Of a stretch of DNA of 64,000 nucleotides, positions 32,207 through 44,801 are shown piece after piece. Source of the DNA: Nymphaea colorata (taxonomy: Eukaryota > Streptophyta > Magnoliopsida > Nymphaeales > Nymphaeaceae). The position numbers and the translations under genes are program-made. Under the pieces are notes generated by a model. The model made no database searches. It was not told the origin of the DNA and saw nothing but the letters and a program-made list of their open reading frames with translations. The DNA is taken from assembly GCF_008831285.2 (NCBI RefSeq), contig NC_045145.1, positions 6,014,802 to 6,078,801 on the forward strand. The letters are read 5' to 3'. Position 1 is the first letter of the stretch. The number at the start of each line of letters is the position of its first letter.

Positions 32207-32490
32207 AGTGCCTGTGTGCTTGAGTCTCTTGTACAAATATGAGTGCTTGTGGGTCTCATACGAATAGAGGTGCTTGTGGGTCTTTAATCAATAAGAGTGC
32301 TTGTGGATCCCATATGAATATGGGTTCTTGTGGGTCTTGTATAAATATGAGTGCTTGTGGGTCTTGTATAAATATGAGTGCTTGTGGGTCTCATACTAAT
32401 ACATGTGCTTGTGGAGCCTGTCGAATACATGTGCTTGTGGGTCTCGTATGAATACGAATGCCTGTGGTTCTCGTATGGATACAGGTGGTT
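32207..32490 (+). repeat. 27-bp minisatellite, about ten copies
   Basis: Units such as GTGCTTGTGGGTCTTGTATA plus AATATGA follow one another, two being identical back to back (32351 and just before). The unit is 27 bp, so the + frame stays in register and repeats a nine-residue peptide (SACGSCINM and variants). The reading frame is most likely a by-product of unit length. Confidence 0.85.
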
Positions 32491-32509
32491 GTATGCTTAT
32501 AAACATTTA

Positions 32510-34620
32510 AAATTTGTATTCATCAAAACATGAAAATATGTACCGATGTGCAAAAATGTGTACTGAAGTGCATAAGTATGTGTTGAGGTGTGTGAAATTG
32601 TGTGTGTCGAAACATAAAATCTTACGCAATAGTATGTTCACTTGTGTTCACCAAAACACAAAACTATTATGTGAAGATACATTCACTTGTCTGTGCCAAA
32701 GCGCGAAAATCTTATGCGAGAATGCGGAAGTGTGAAAATTTATGCAGACTAGTACATTCACTAGGGTGCACCGAAGCACAAAAATTCTTACACCAAAACA
32801 AAGGACTTGTGTGAGTTGAAGCGACAAAATTTATGCAGTGGTACATTTATGTGGGGGAACCAAAGTGCAAAATCTTATACCAAAACATGAGAGTTTTGAA
32901 AAACTTGTGTAAGCTGGTACATTCACTTATGTGTACCAAAACGTGAAATCTTTTGTCAAGGCATGTTTACTTGGGGACTTTGAAGTGCAAAATCTTATAC
33001 AAATGCATGTTTCTTGTACAACTTGTATGTGTCGAAGTGTGGAAATGGTGTGCCGAAGCACAGAAAAGATTGTACAAGAGCACGAAAAATGTTGTGCTGA
33101 AGCATAAAATCATTTTGAAAATTTGTAAAATTTTGGCTGCATCAAAATGCAAAACCACATGCAAAAGCACGAAATTTATGAAAATTTGAGTGTGCTAAAG
33201 CACATGATTGAAAACTTGTTGCACTTATGTGTGAATTGAAAACTTGTGTGCATTGGTGTGCAAAACTTGAAAATTTGCATGTGTTTGAAAAACTTGTGCA
33301 TTGATGTGCAAATTTATGCACCGAAGTGTAAAATTTGAAAAATTTGTGTGCACCAAAGCACAAAAATAGTGTGCCGAAGTGCAAAATGACTTATGTAATT
33401 TGTTTGCACTAAAGTGCAAAATCATATGCCAAAGCACAAAACTTGTATAAAATAGAGAAACTTATGTGATTGAAAACTTGTATGCGATAGGAAAATTTGT
33501 GGGTAATGAAATGCGAATTTGGGAACTTGTATGCACAAAATTACAAAATGAAAAAAAAACTGTGAGCACCAAAGTGTGAATATTGGAGAGATTTGTGCAC
33601 ACCATGGTGTGAGATTGGAAAAACTTGTGTGAATAGAAAAATCTATGCATACTGAGGTGCAATGCTGGAAAACTTGTCTGATTGGAAAAATTTGGGTACA
33701 ATGAGGTGTGAGATTGAAAAAACTTGTGAGATATGAAAACTTGTTATCACCAAAGTGTAAAATTTTGAAAAACTTGTTAAATTATAAAACTCGTGGAAAA
33801 CCTGTATGTAATTGGAAAGCAGGTGCACACTAATGTGCGAAATTAGAAATTGGCTGACCCATACACACCATGGCATGAAATTTGAAAACCCTACGTGCAC
33901 CAAAGTGCATAAATTTGAAAACATGTGGACACACATTTGTGATATATAGAAAAACTTGTGAAATTGAAAAAACTGTATATACCAAAGTGTGGATTTTGAA
34001 AAGACTTGTGAAATTGGAAAACCTATGTACATTCAAGTGAAAAGTCTAAAGAGCTTGTGCATACTGAGATACGAAAATGGGAAACTTGTGTGCACAAATA
34101 TGTGACACTTTGAAAAAACTGTGTTGAAAACATGTGTGCACCAACGTGTGATATTTGAAAATTTTGTGAAATTAAAAAAAAAATGTGTATGCACTAATGT
34201 GAAATTTTTTTGAAAAACTTGTCAAATTGAAATACTTATGTGCACTAATGAGTGAGATTTGGGAAAACCTATGAGAATGAAAAATATGTGTGTACCAAGG
34301 TGTGAAATTTTAAAAAATTTATGAAGTTGAAAATCTTTGTGTGCCAAAGTGCAAAATTTTGAAAACTTATGAAATTGGAAAATCTATGCATGCCCAAGTG
34401 CGAGACTAGAAAACTAGAATCATTGAGGTGCGAATTTTTGAAAAGCTTGCATGCACAATATGCGAAATTGAAAAACCTGTGAGGATTGAAAATTTGTGTG
34501 CATTGAAGTGAAAAAGCTAATTAGCTTGTATGCACCAAATTTGAAAAACTATGTGCACCGAACTGAAAAATTTGAAGACATGTATGCACCAAAGTGCAGA
34601 ATTGAAAAAACTATGTATAC
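32510..34620 (+). repeat. 2.1-kb degenerate satellite with palindromic core
   Basis: Several dozen diverged units carry TGCACCAAAGTGCA or close variants (arms TGCAC/GTGCA) followed by AAATTTGAAAA and ACTTGTG. The unit is about 50-65 bp, sometimes split into half-units of AAATTGGAAAACTTGTG. The left part is more diverged (CACCGAAGCACAAAATCTTATGC types). Long frames on the - strand (33.1-34.0 kb) encode repetitive Phe/His/Ser peptides and are products of the repeat. It follows the 27-bp minisatellite directly and shares its CTTGTG phrase. Confidence 0.8.
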
Positions 34621-36075
34621 TTGAAAACTTAGGGCTATAGAAAAGATCACAAAACATGGAAGATTGTTACATGCTTAGATTGTGAAGACTTGTTGACTGA
34701 TTGCTCTCACATTTTGAAAACTTCAGAATTTTCTTTTTTGAAAACTGTTTGTATCCATTTCTTCGCAACTTATAATGTTCCTGTAAAAAAAATGCCCCAG
34801 TATGAAGGCCAGTGAAGGGAATGCATGAATGGAGACAAGAGACTTGTTTGGCCATTAGGGAATATATCTCATGAAAGAATACTAAGATGTTTGAATATGG
34901 GAGGGGGGAAATAACTTTGATTGAAGAGAAAAACTTGAGATTTCAAATGAGAGAACATGGCATAGGAGAGATTAAAAATTTAAAAGATAACAAGCTTGAT
35001 TTGAAATTTTGATGTTCTACTTACGATTGAGGAATGGATCTAGTCTCTGAGACACTTCTAAGAATAGAATTTGCAATGCAGTCCATGACAAATGTTTTGA
35101 TCAATGAGACTGACAAAAACAACATGGTAAGGGTCATGACGGACATGTGAATGAATACACAAATAGAGAATCTATGCTTGTCAGGGTTGACCCAATAAGA
35201 AGTTCTAATCAAATGATAATTTTGACCTTAACAAGATGAAGAAACCCTACACGATGACATTGAACAGGAAAATTCTAGATGAATTTGGCGTAGAAAAACA
35301 AAGATTCTTTTGGAAAATTCGTTCAATTTTTTTATGAAAATTTGGTGCATAGCATTGATGAAATGTGATGCATGTAAAAAGAATAAACATGTGAGTTAGA
35401 CAAGACACACAATAACGCTACAAACAACACCCCCTAGCGACATGGCTCTATCATGCATATTTATAAAAATAACTGGGTCACTTAAATTTAGATATTTGGG
35501 ATTTGAGATCATCAATTATTCCATAGACGGGATATGCCTATATACTTGAACAAGAAGTCCAAAGTATGCAGCATAACCTCCTCCAAATAGTTCTAAGGCC
35601 TAAGGTCATCATTTTCGTTGATCACCCACTAATATACCAGGCTAATACCTCAGTACGAGTGAGGGGAGGGCCAACATCCTTTTCTAATAGGTTGGTCCAA
35701 CTGTTGAACCACCCTGAGCTAATGTGTACAAGGAGTATTTCGTGACGTGATGAAGGCATATAGGTAAGAGGAAATTTTGATATATGCAAGCACATGTGCA
35801 AATAGTTGGCTCTAATGCAATGAGATTTAAGATAGGGTTTAAAATCAAAGAGGAGATCAAACCTTATTTTCAAACAACTCCTAAACTGAGAGGGGTAATG
35901 TGTGATCCTATACCTGAGTGAACATGGATAATCCCTCTCAATTCTAAGTCTGAATATTTATCAAATGAAGGTAACTATATGACCCTAAGGATGAGACGAC
36001 ATTTGGAAGATAAAAAATTGGACATTTTGTCTAGTCAGATAGTGATAGGTCCCATCACCGTCGCCACTTTTGCTT
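34621..36075. other. Sequence between the satellite and repeat copy 2
   Basis: No recognised gene. Reading leftwards from 36075, the first bases on the - strand resemble a retrotransposon leader after a primer site, and an 83-codon frame lies at 35622-35873 (-) without recognised motifs. Confidence 0.4.
36040..36075 (-). other. Primer-site-like sequence beside repeat copy 2
   Basis: On the - strand the end of copy 2 is followed by GTGGCGACGGTGATGGGACC. Plant Ty3/gypsy elements of the Tat/Ogre side often have TGGCGACTCxxxTGGGGA at this place as primer site. This suggests copy 2 is the 5' LTR of a - strand element. It is a resemblance, not a match to a specific tRNA that I can verify. Confidence 0.35.
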
Positions 36076-37705
36076 ACATGCAAACTTTTTACTAAATCTT
36101 ACATATCAACCATAGAAATGAAACTTTTTACCTATACTTGCCTTTGTTCCTTATGCGGGATTCCAAGAGATAGGACCCAACCTATCAATACAAGGTCTGA
36201 CTGTTCATGACACCTTTACCAGAGGTAATCAAACCAACGACTAAATTAAAATGTTTCATGTCCTAAGTCTACATGTCGTCCAAAACCTAACAAAGCAAAC
36301 ATACTTTGAATTTGAAATCATGCATGTTTTAAATCTAAGTGGATCTTAAAAAGGGACTGATAAAGAAGAAGAAATTAATCTGAAGTCTACTCAAGTCTAA
36401 ATCATCATAGATCAATCCAAATCATGATCCTAAATCTAACATGATAAATGCAAAGCAAGGTCATGTAGACATGAAGTCCGTTCTTAGCTATAGGATCTAA
36501 GTCCAAGTCTTGCAATCATAATCAAAGTGATTCTTGTTCCAAATCGAAATAGGAGGTGTCACAAAGATGCAAAACATCATATCACGTTAGGGAAATTCAC
36601 CATCCAAAATTCAAGATTTGAAATCGTGATTCAATATCCATGACCTAAGATTTGAGATCCAAAATCTGAAATATGACATCTGCAATCAAATGTAAAATAT
36701 GGTATCTAACATCTAAAATCTAAAAACATAAATCCAAAATCCAAGAGCCAATGTCTATAATCCAAGATCTAAAATCCAAAATCCAAAATTTAATATCCAA
36801 GTTCCCAAATCTAAAGTTTGAAATCCAAAATTTGATATCAAGAATCCATAATCTAAGGTTCATGATCCAAAATGCAATATCCATGGCATGTTTTTATGAT
36901 TCAATTCATTACATGAAATCTCATCCAAAATCCTAAATCGAAGACCAAGGTCCAAAATAAAAAATTTAAGATCCAAAATCTGAGATTTAGAATCTAAAAT
37001 TGATAATCTGATATTTATGATCCAAAATCCATGATCCCATGTTTAATGTCCAAGATCCGAAATCCAATACTTGATATCTAAAATGCAAGATCCATAATCA
37101 AAGTTCTGAAATCTGAAATCCATAATCTATCATTATGATTCTTGAGATCTAAATCCAAACTCATTGTTTAAGATCAAATCAAGACTAATCAAAATTTAAG
37201 AGCTAAATAACTAGGACTAGGTCGGTCAAAAGGGCTGGGTTCAGTCTTGCCAAACTGAGTTTGAACTTATCTAGGAACATGCTTGAATGGATATTTGGTC
37301 TTATTCAAATCACATGATTATTTAATATTTTCTTCATTCATCTCATGTAGATGTTAGGGAAGCTCACTAGATCTAGACTATGGCATTGGGTTCACAGATG
37401 GTAGCTCTAAGACCAGTTTGGACTAGGTCTTAGAGAAAGAGAACTAAACTAAGATTTGACTCTATGCCTACATGACCTAGGGTTTTTGAAAATTTTTTAA
37501 AGAAATTGATTTTGAAAACATTGTAGAAAACTGTGATTTGAAAATAGTTCTTGCATGAAGACCAAACTGGATTCTAATTTTCACATACATGGGCTAATGC
37601 TACTAAGCTTATCCAGTCTAGTTTTGAACAAGGGTGGTCATGTTAAAATAAAATTGTGAAGCATGACTAATGAAAACATAAAAGAAATGTGATCTATTAT
37701 ACATG
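36076..37705 (-). repeat. Copy 2 of the 1.7-kb dispersed repeat (candidate 5' LTR)
   Basis: Direct-orientation partner of 25150-26855, including the ATCCAAAATC array at about 36590-37140. The copies are visibly diverged, so any shared insertion is old. Its right 325 bp (37381-37705) is included in the 841-bp tandem duplication that follows. Confidence 0.55.
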
Positions 37706-39062
37706 TGTTAATGCCCCAAAATTTTCATTGCGTTGCTAGAGGCAATTCCAAAAATTTTGCAAAGAATTTCATACAAACTATTGTGAAGAGTTGCAATTTC
37801 AAGGCAAATTGAACTCAAACTCAATTCAGGTTCAAATCATAACTTTAACTCATATCACAAATTCCAATGCAATATTACGAGTTCAAATGCCATTCTATTA
37901 CACAAAATTTGTTTTCAAATTAAGGTTTGGAACCCCAATCCATTTGCAATTGTCATGTGCAATCCAAATCCAGTTATGGATCCAAGTCCAAATTACAAAT
38001 CAAAAATTAGATCCAATTATAATCCAAAATTTCATGTTGGACCCATGTGTGCTTCCCACATAGCCTTCATGGGTGAAGGCCCACCCAAGGTGGGGTGCAC
38101 CCCCTCCTTCATAAAATCAACTAACAAAATACCTTTTGGCTTAGCACAAAACATGAAATGATTGAAAATCTATAAAGAAAAAGAAGAAGCAGGGGAAATA
38201 ATTTAAAAATTAGGAGATCTTTGGCATTGGGTTCACAGATGGTAGCTCTAAGACCAGTTTGGACTAGGTCTTAGAGAAAGAGAACTAAACTAAGATTTGA
38301 CTCTATGCCTACATGACCTAGGGTTTTTGAAAATTTTTTAAAGAAATTGATTTTGAAAACATTGTAGAAAACTGTGATTTGAAAATAGTTCTTGCATGAA
38401 GACCAAACTGGATTCTGATTTTCACATACATGGGCTAATGCTACTAAGCTTATCCAGTCTAGTTTTGAACAAGGGTGGTCATGTTAAAATAAAATTGTGA
38501 AGCATGACTAATGAAAACATAAAAGAAATGTGATCTATTATACATGTGTTAACGCCCCAAAATTTTCATTGCGTTGCTACAGGCAATTCCAAAAATTTTG
38601 CAAAGAGTTTCATACAAACTATTGTGAAGAGTTGCAATTTCAAGGCAAATTGAACTCAAACTCAGTTCAGGTTCAAATAATAACTTTAACTCATATCACA
38701 AATTCCAATGCAATATTATGAGTTCAAATGCCATTCTATTACACAAAATTTGTTTTCAAATTAAGGTTTGCAACCCCAATCCATTTGCAATTGTCATGTG
38801 CAATCCAAATCCAGTTATGGATCCAAGTCCAAATTACAAATCAAAAATTAAATCCAATTATAATCCAAAATTTCATGTTGAACCCATTAGTGCTTCCCAC
38901 ATAGCCTTCATGGGTGAAGGCCCACCCAAGGTGGGGTGCACCCCCTCCTTCATAAAATCAACTAACAAAATACCTTTTGGCTTAGCACAAAACATGAAAT
39001 GATTGAAAATCTATAAAGAAAAAGAAGAAGCAGGGGAAATAATTTAAAAATTAGGAGATCTT
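37381..39062 (+). repeat. 841-bp tandem duplication, nearly identical copies
   Basis: The segment 37381-38221 is repeated directly as 38222-39062 with only scattered single-base differences (for example GCTAGA/GCTACA and GTTAATGCC/GTTAACGCC). Each unit begins TGGCATTGGGTTCACAG and ends TTAGGAGATCTT. The unit joins the end of the 1.7-kb repeat to the start of an LTR-like sequence, so the duplication happened after those two met and must be young. Open frames in both units are parallel and uninformative. Confidence 0.9.
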
Positions 39063-40430
39063 TTTTATTAAAGGAGATCCTCCTCATTTAATGAGGAGAC
39101 AATGTGAGCTCAATTCAAACTGAACTTAGCAAAAACACAATTCGATGTTTTCTAAGTGTCAAAATCAACAAACTTCGTCGAATTCAGTCGATGTCAAAGC
39201 ATGAATTGTAGGATGAAATTATCTTTCTCCATCAAATTTGATCGATAAAATCCTAATAAGCGAATCAATCATGTTTTTGAACTTGTAACCCATATGAGTC
39301 ACGTATATAATTGGTACAATTTCAATTTCAATTAGGGTTTTGACCAAGTCAAACCCATCCTTAATCAAATTTTTGACAAAAATGTCCTTTACAATTTCAT
39401 TTGACACCATGAATTTAAAAGTTAAATTGCATAATTGAATTTATAGATATGAAAGTCTATAATTCAATGCAATTTAAATTTAGCTCACTAGGTCAAAGCC
39501 TAGTAGGCCCAAATCAAACTTGAACACACAAAGATAGAGAGTGTTCAAAGTCTAAGTCAAATGCTTTTCTCATCAAAATTTGACTTATAATTTGAAACTA
39601 GCTTTAAAACCTAAATTTTTAAATTAAAATCACAATTGGACTTGGTCAAAGTCACGTTGGACTTGACCTAACCCAAACCCACCTTGCCCATGTGTGGGCT
39701 AGATGTGCCCATTTGTAATATAAAGAAATATTATTTTAATCTTTCTTGGGTCAGAAATCCAACCCATTTGGGTTTGACCAATGAGGTGAAAAAGAACTGT
39801 CAAAGATTGGTCAAACACTTATCATGGGTGATATGGCTGCCACATCACCCAAATCATAATAACAATGTAGGTGCTTCTTTCCACCTAGGCAGCCAATTAT
39901 TGGTTGACCGCCATAAAGAATGTCCCCCAAGGGGGGACGATTTTCTTTTTTAAAAAAAATTGAAAAAGAAAAAAATTAGGGGGCACAGCCCGCCTTTGTT
40001 TCTCTTTTAAGCAAATTGATTTCAAATATTAAAGATAATCTTCATTAAATCCAGCCAATGAAGGATTATTTTTTTGAAAGCTATTGGTTGTATGACTCAA
40101 CTAGTGACATGCAGCCAATAGAAGATCAAATCCATCCAACTCGGCAAATTCCATGCTTGGCACAGAAGCATGGAGGGGCTAAAAACTCTATATAAACCAC
40201 CTTGAGGCCCCATTTGGTGGGGGGGACTATTTTCATTCTAACACTTAGTCTCTCCCTCTTCTCCTTAGTTTCAGCCAAGAGGAAGAAGCCAAGAAGAGAA
40301 GGAGCTATCGTCCAAGCCTTTTCTTTCCCCCTCCCATTTCCTGCTAAGCTTACTACCATAGATGTAGTAACACAATCCATTGTGGGTTACAAAGATACAC
40401 CAATAGTCTAACCACCACCAAACATGGTCA
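37706..40430 (+). mobile_element. LTR-like region with TATA box (possible solo LTR)
   Basis: TGTTAATGCCCCAAAATTTTC at 37706 (and its copy near 38547) resembles the start of long plant Ty3/gypsy LTRs (TGTAACGCCCC-type). Some 1.6 kb beyond the second copy, a TATATAAA box lies at 40189, about 40 bp before a C/T-rich stretch ending in a polypurine segment with AAGAAGCCAAGAAGAGAAGG, the layout of a U3-R region. No PBS or TG/CA end could be fixed and no internal domain follows. Interpretation as a solo or fragmentary LTR is inference. Confidence 0.35.
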
Positions 40431-41100
40431 TAGTGATGAGCATCAAAATTCCTACGGGCAAAACCGCATCAGAACAGAATCATCTTCACCAGGCAGTCCA
40501 TAAAGACCAAGGGTAATCTATAGTGAAGCCTTCTGAGATATCCCAGATCACCGCAGCAGCAGCATGTTCCTACCACGTAGTGTTAGTCAAAGTGGTAGAA
40601 TGGCCCATTTAGGTGCATGGGTTAAGGGACTATGAGACATTTCGCTCTCCAACACAAACAGAAATAGAATTTCGAGCCCTTGTGCTGCCCAATACACTAT
40701 GGGCAGTCCGATGCAAATGGAGGAATGAGCAGCCACATCGAGCTCATGCCACCCTATAACTTCCCAAGACAAACCAACCACTATACGTCGCACTCACATG
40801 TGCCATAGCATAAGACATATATGGTGTTATTTTATATGTAGACAAAGGATTTGTCATATAAAAACATATTTTAGTAATTTCTCGTGGAACCCAGCTTTGA
40901 GCACAATTGTCAAGACTAACAAGTTCAACTACCTTAGAACACATTACCCTACAAAATTTTGATCACTCTAATCAAATTGTTACAATAGGCATTGCTGGTC
41001 ATCATATCTTTGAGGAGAACAACTTTTAAATGTGTATTATTGATGCTCAAATGTGTCCATAAGATTACCCATGTGTCCCTAAATATGCATGTGTCTATGC
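40431..41100. other. Sequence without recognised features
   Basis: No gene or defined repeat is seen. Short frames here have no motif. Confidence 0.4.
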
Positions 41101-41646
41101 AGCATTATCTTCGCCCTAGTGTATTCATATAGTTGTCATGAATACAAATAGATATAAATAACACTATTTCAATTCTATCATGCACATAAGGTTGTCAAGT
41201 ATATATTTGTGTAAAAACAATATTATCTCAATTCTAACATACACAAATAGGTGCCACGGATATACATGTATGATAGTATTTATCTTCGCTCTAGTATGTA
41301 CATATGATTGTCAAATTGATAGGTAAGAACAACAATATCTTATCTCTGATATATTCATATGGTTGTCATATATATTCAAGCATTAATAGTAATATATTTT
41401 CTCTGATATATCCTTGTCAAATATATTCATGTAAAAACCACATTATCTTATTTCTGATATATTTATATGATTGTCATATATATTCAAACAAGAACAATAT
41501 TATCTCATCTCTAATATATCTATATGGTTGTCATATATATTCATGTTATAATAGTATGATCTCATCTCTGATATATTTATATGTTTGTCTCATATATTCA
41601 AGCAAAAACAATATTATCTCATCTATGATCTATCTACATGATTGTC

Positions 41647-41719
<73 letters not shown>

Positions 41720-42040
41720 AACAATTTTATCTCATCTCTGATATATCCATATGGTTGTCATATATATTCATGTAAGGACAATATTATTTCATTTCTGATG
41801 TATCTATATTATTATCATATATATTTAAGCAACAACACTATTATCTCATCTCTGATATATCTACATGGTTGTCGCATATATTCAAGTAAGAATAATATTA
41901 TCTCATCTTTAATATATCTATATGATTATCATATATATTCAAGTAAAAACAATATTATCTCATCTTTGATATAACTATATGATTATCATATATATGTGTA
42001 AGAATAGGATTATCTCATCTATGATATATTCATATGATTG

Positions 42041-42129
<89 letters not shown>

Positions 42130-42330
42130 ACCAACACTGTCTCATCTCTAATATATTCATATGATTGTCATGTATATATGTATAACAACAACATTATCTC
42201 AATATATATATATATATAATCTCATCCATGACATATCCATATGATTTACATATACACGAACAACATTATCTCATCGTTGATGCATCCATGTGATTGATAT
42301 GTGTACAAATATACAAAAACAATATTATCT
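41100..42330 (+). repeat. 57-bp minisatellite with embedded (TA)n(TG)n microsatellites
   Basis: About 18-20 degenerate units of the form TATGATTGTCATATATATTC, then AAG(C/T)AAAAACAATATTATCTC and ATCTCTGATATATC. The period is 57 bp, so the + frame repeats a 19-residue peptide (IYSSKNNIISSLIYLYGCH). In two units the TATATAT step has expanded into long (TA)n(TG)n tracts, at about 41648-41717 and 42044-42126. The peptides are by-products of repeat length. Confidence 0.85.
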
Positions 42331-43617
42331 GTTTTTGTTTCCCTTTAAGTTAGTAGACATGTCTCACCAAATTATCTAGTGCATCAGTTTTAAGATGACT
42401 TTGATACAAATAACATCATTCCCTGCTCAACAAGAAACACATGCTTAACTTTGCATATTAACAAAAGCATTTATATACATATATGTATATATATATATTT
42501 TATTTCGTATATATGTATATTATCTTCATATACATCTAAATACACCAGATATACATGAACTACAAGCCTCACTTAGGTCTCAATATTCTCATACCTAAAA
42601 AGTATAAGGTCTGATCACTCAATCTGCCCGTAGATCTGTATACTTCAAGCGCAGTCCTCCAACACTCTAGTTTACAATAGTTGTTGCACTAGCTCTCTAT
42701 CTACACCTTTGCGACATATATATGTGTATATATTTATGATTATATCATAACATGCTCATTGAAAACTGCATAAGTATCCAAACATTGACATGATTATGTT
42801 TCTAAATACGTACTTAAGGAATTTATGGACAGAGGTAGTCCTAGTTGACTAGGACTGATCAGTTCCTTCTCCTTCATTGCATTACACATCCATAATCATA
42901 TACATCCAGATTATCACATAGCCTTTTGCACATAACTATATCTTTACGTGCAACATTACCAACCCAAACTAAGTAGAGCACTCACCTGAACAGACATGAC
43001 TTGAACTAAATCAGCAGCCCACTAGCTTTCTTCTCTAACACTTTGTATCTGAGATAATACAAGAACAAATCATTATCCTCAACTAGACTTAAACTAATAA
43101 TGCAGCAAGAAATTGAAAGGTATCTCATTCTCTCTCCATCTTTTTTGCTGCAGGAGTCGTTTCCACTATGATAGTGGCAAGAAGAACGCTAAAATGTTGT
43201 TTACTCAAGCTTAATAAGCCCCTTTCTGATGGCCCAAAAATTTTCATTCAAATTTGCTATTACCCAAAAGAAAAAGAGCGACTCTTTGGATTTCCCCATC
43301 CTTATTTAATATCTCGTTTACTCTTTCAAGTAGTCCTAACATTATACTCAACTACCTCTTTAATTTTAATTATAAACTTAATACTTAGTTTGATGGGTCC
43401 TACATCATAAAATTAAACAAATAATATATATATAATGTTTATATTTAATTATATTCTTACATGATTTACAATTTTCAATAAAAAGACTCTCTTCTTCCAA
43501 TCTTCTCCCAACATTGCTTGAATCTCAGCTTAGGATCATTCAATTTAGAAAAAATCCAAAGTAACTCCAAACACGATCACAATGTAGGGGCTATTCGAGC
43601 TTGTTCTTCCATTATGT
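42331..43617. other. AT-rich sequence without genes
   Basis: TATATATG-rich in its left part. A perfect 8-bp inverted repeat AGTCCTAG/CTAGGACT with a 4-base loop lies at 42837-42856. An 80-codon frame at 43168-43410 (+) has no motif. Confidence 0.5.
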
Positions 43618-44671
43618 TTGGCCAGCTATGTCACCGGTGCGCAGGGTGCGGATGCTGGTGTGGGTGTGGATGCGGGTGCCGGTGCAATACATCTCAAAAA
43701 ATTACGGTGCAGCGGTGCGGTGAGGGTATTTATTATTATTATTAATTTATTATTATAATTATATTAATAATATCAAATTTGATAAAAAAGTAAAAAAAAA
43801 ATGAAATGAGGGGTGCTGATGGGATTGGATGCATTCTAACGCCTCACTGATGGGAGTCTAACATTTGTCCTAGATTGACTGATAGTGCATTCCGATCAAC
43901 AATCTCCTTTGCTTGACCATCCTTATTTGTACGTGGCAGGGAGAATCAGAGAGGAAATGGGCAGGAGCGAGCATGAATCAATGATCGGGAGTCAAGCTCT
44001 GCTTATGCATTTGCCGATTGGGAGCATCTGATAACTCGCCGAAATCCAACAACTGGAGGACAATCGGCCGACGGCGACCAGTGGAACATCATCGCCCTCA
44101 ACCAGGGAACGTTCTGACAAAGTTTGGAGACATTTCGTCCAAGATCAAGGGAGAAACTAGCGTTGAACGGAATCTGGCGATTTTGGGCGGTGATCCTCGC
44201 GAGAATCCGCCAACAGGCAGTTGCATCCCCAAATTCGTTAGAATCTTGGGTTTTACTTTGAATTTGGTGACCTTTTTCTACGATTCTGCCTTCTTTTGAA
44301 TAATCCACCGTTTGGAATTGATTTGTTGTTGAATCTATGCCAAAATGATTGGATCATTGGGAGAAATCGCGCGACGAAGAATGAATAGCGTTTCACAGCA
44401 ACAGGCGATTGCTAATTCAGCTGGCATTGATTCCTGGAGCATTCCAAGTTGCTGAGCATAGAACGATCATCCTCCTAGGTGTCTTGAGAGTCATCCCACG
44501 TGGTTACAAATTTTTTGGATTATAGGTGAAGGCTCGATGAAATTTTTTAATTGCCGCTGGTTACCGAGAAGGGTGCGGGTTGGGTGCGAATCTGGGTCGC
44601 ACCCGCACCCGTGTCGCATCGACGCAGGTGCGTCACCAGAGTTTCTGTACTCTGGTGACATAGTTGGGCAG
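43618..44671. mobile_element. hAT-like non-autonomous DNA transposon, 1,038 bp plus 8-bp TSD
   Basis: The element runs from 43626 to 44663. It starts CTATGTCACC and ends GGTGACATAG, a perfect 10-bp terminal inverted repeat. It is flanked by TTGGCCAG (43618-43625) and TTGGGCAG (44664-44671), an 8-bp target duplication with one mismatch that fits the hAT consensus nTnnnnAn. Both subterminal regions are crowded with GGTGCGG/CCGCACC motifs (about 43635-43725 and 44568-44632), as expected for transposase binding sites. The right end also has CACCAGAGT/ACTCTGGTG as an internal hairpin. No transposase frame is present; a GC-rich middle (44000-44300) has two overlapping frames of about 95 codons without recognised domains. 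Confidence 0.65.
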
Positions 44672-44801
44672 GTCAGCAAGGATCCCGCAAACTCAGGTAG
44701 TGGTGTGGAAGCAGACGGTTGCTGATTGGCAGCTAGAGATGTGGGGCAGCTCGTTCATTGCTGGGGGCGATTTTGCTTGAAGACAAGGGAACAAGCGATG
44801 G

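Noticed and set aside
33142-34036. Overlapping - strand frames of 70-129 codons rich in Phe, His, Ser
   Set aside because: They run through the palindromic satellite and repeat the same peptide phrases, so they are a by-product of the repeat.
40590-40680. A-box and B-box-like motifs (TGGTAGAATGG and TTTCGAGCCC) suggesting a tRNA or SINE
   Set aside because: Spacing is too long for a tRNA, no cloverleaf can be drawn, and there is no poly(A)/poly(T) end or target duplication.
41304-42219. Four + strand frames with ICVCVCVC and IYIYIY peptides
   Set aside because: Translations of the 57-bp minisatellite and its TA/TG tracts.
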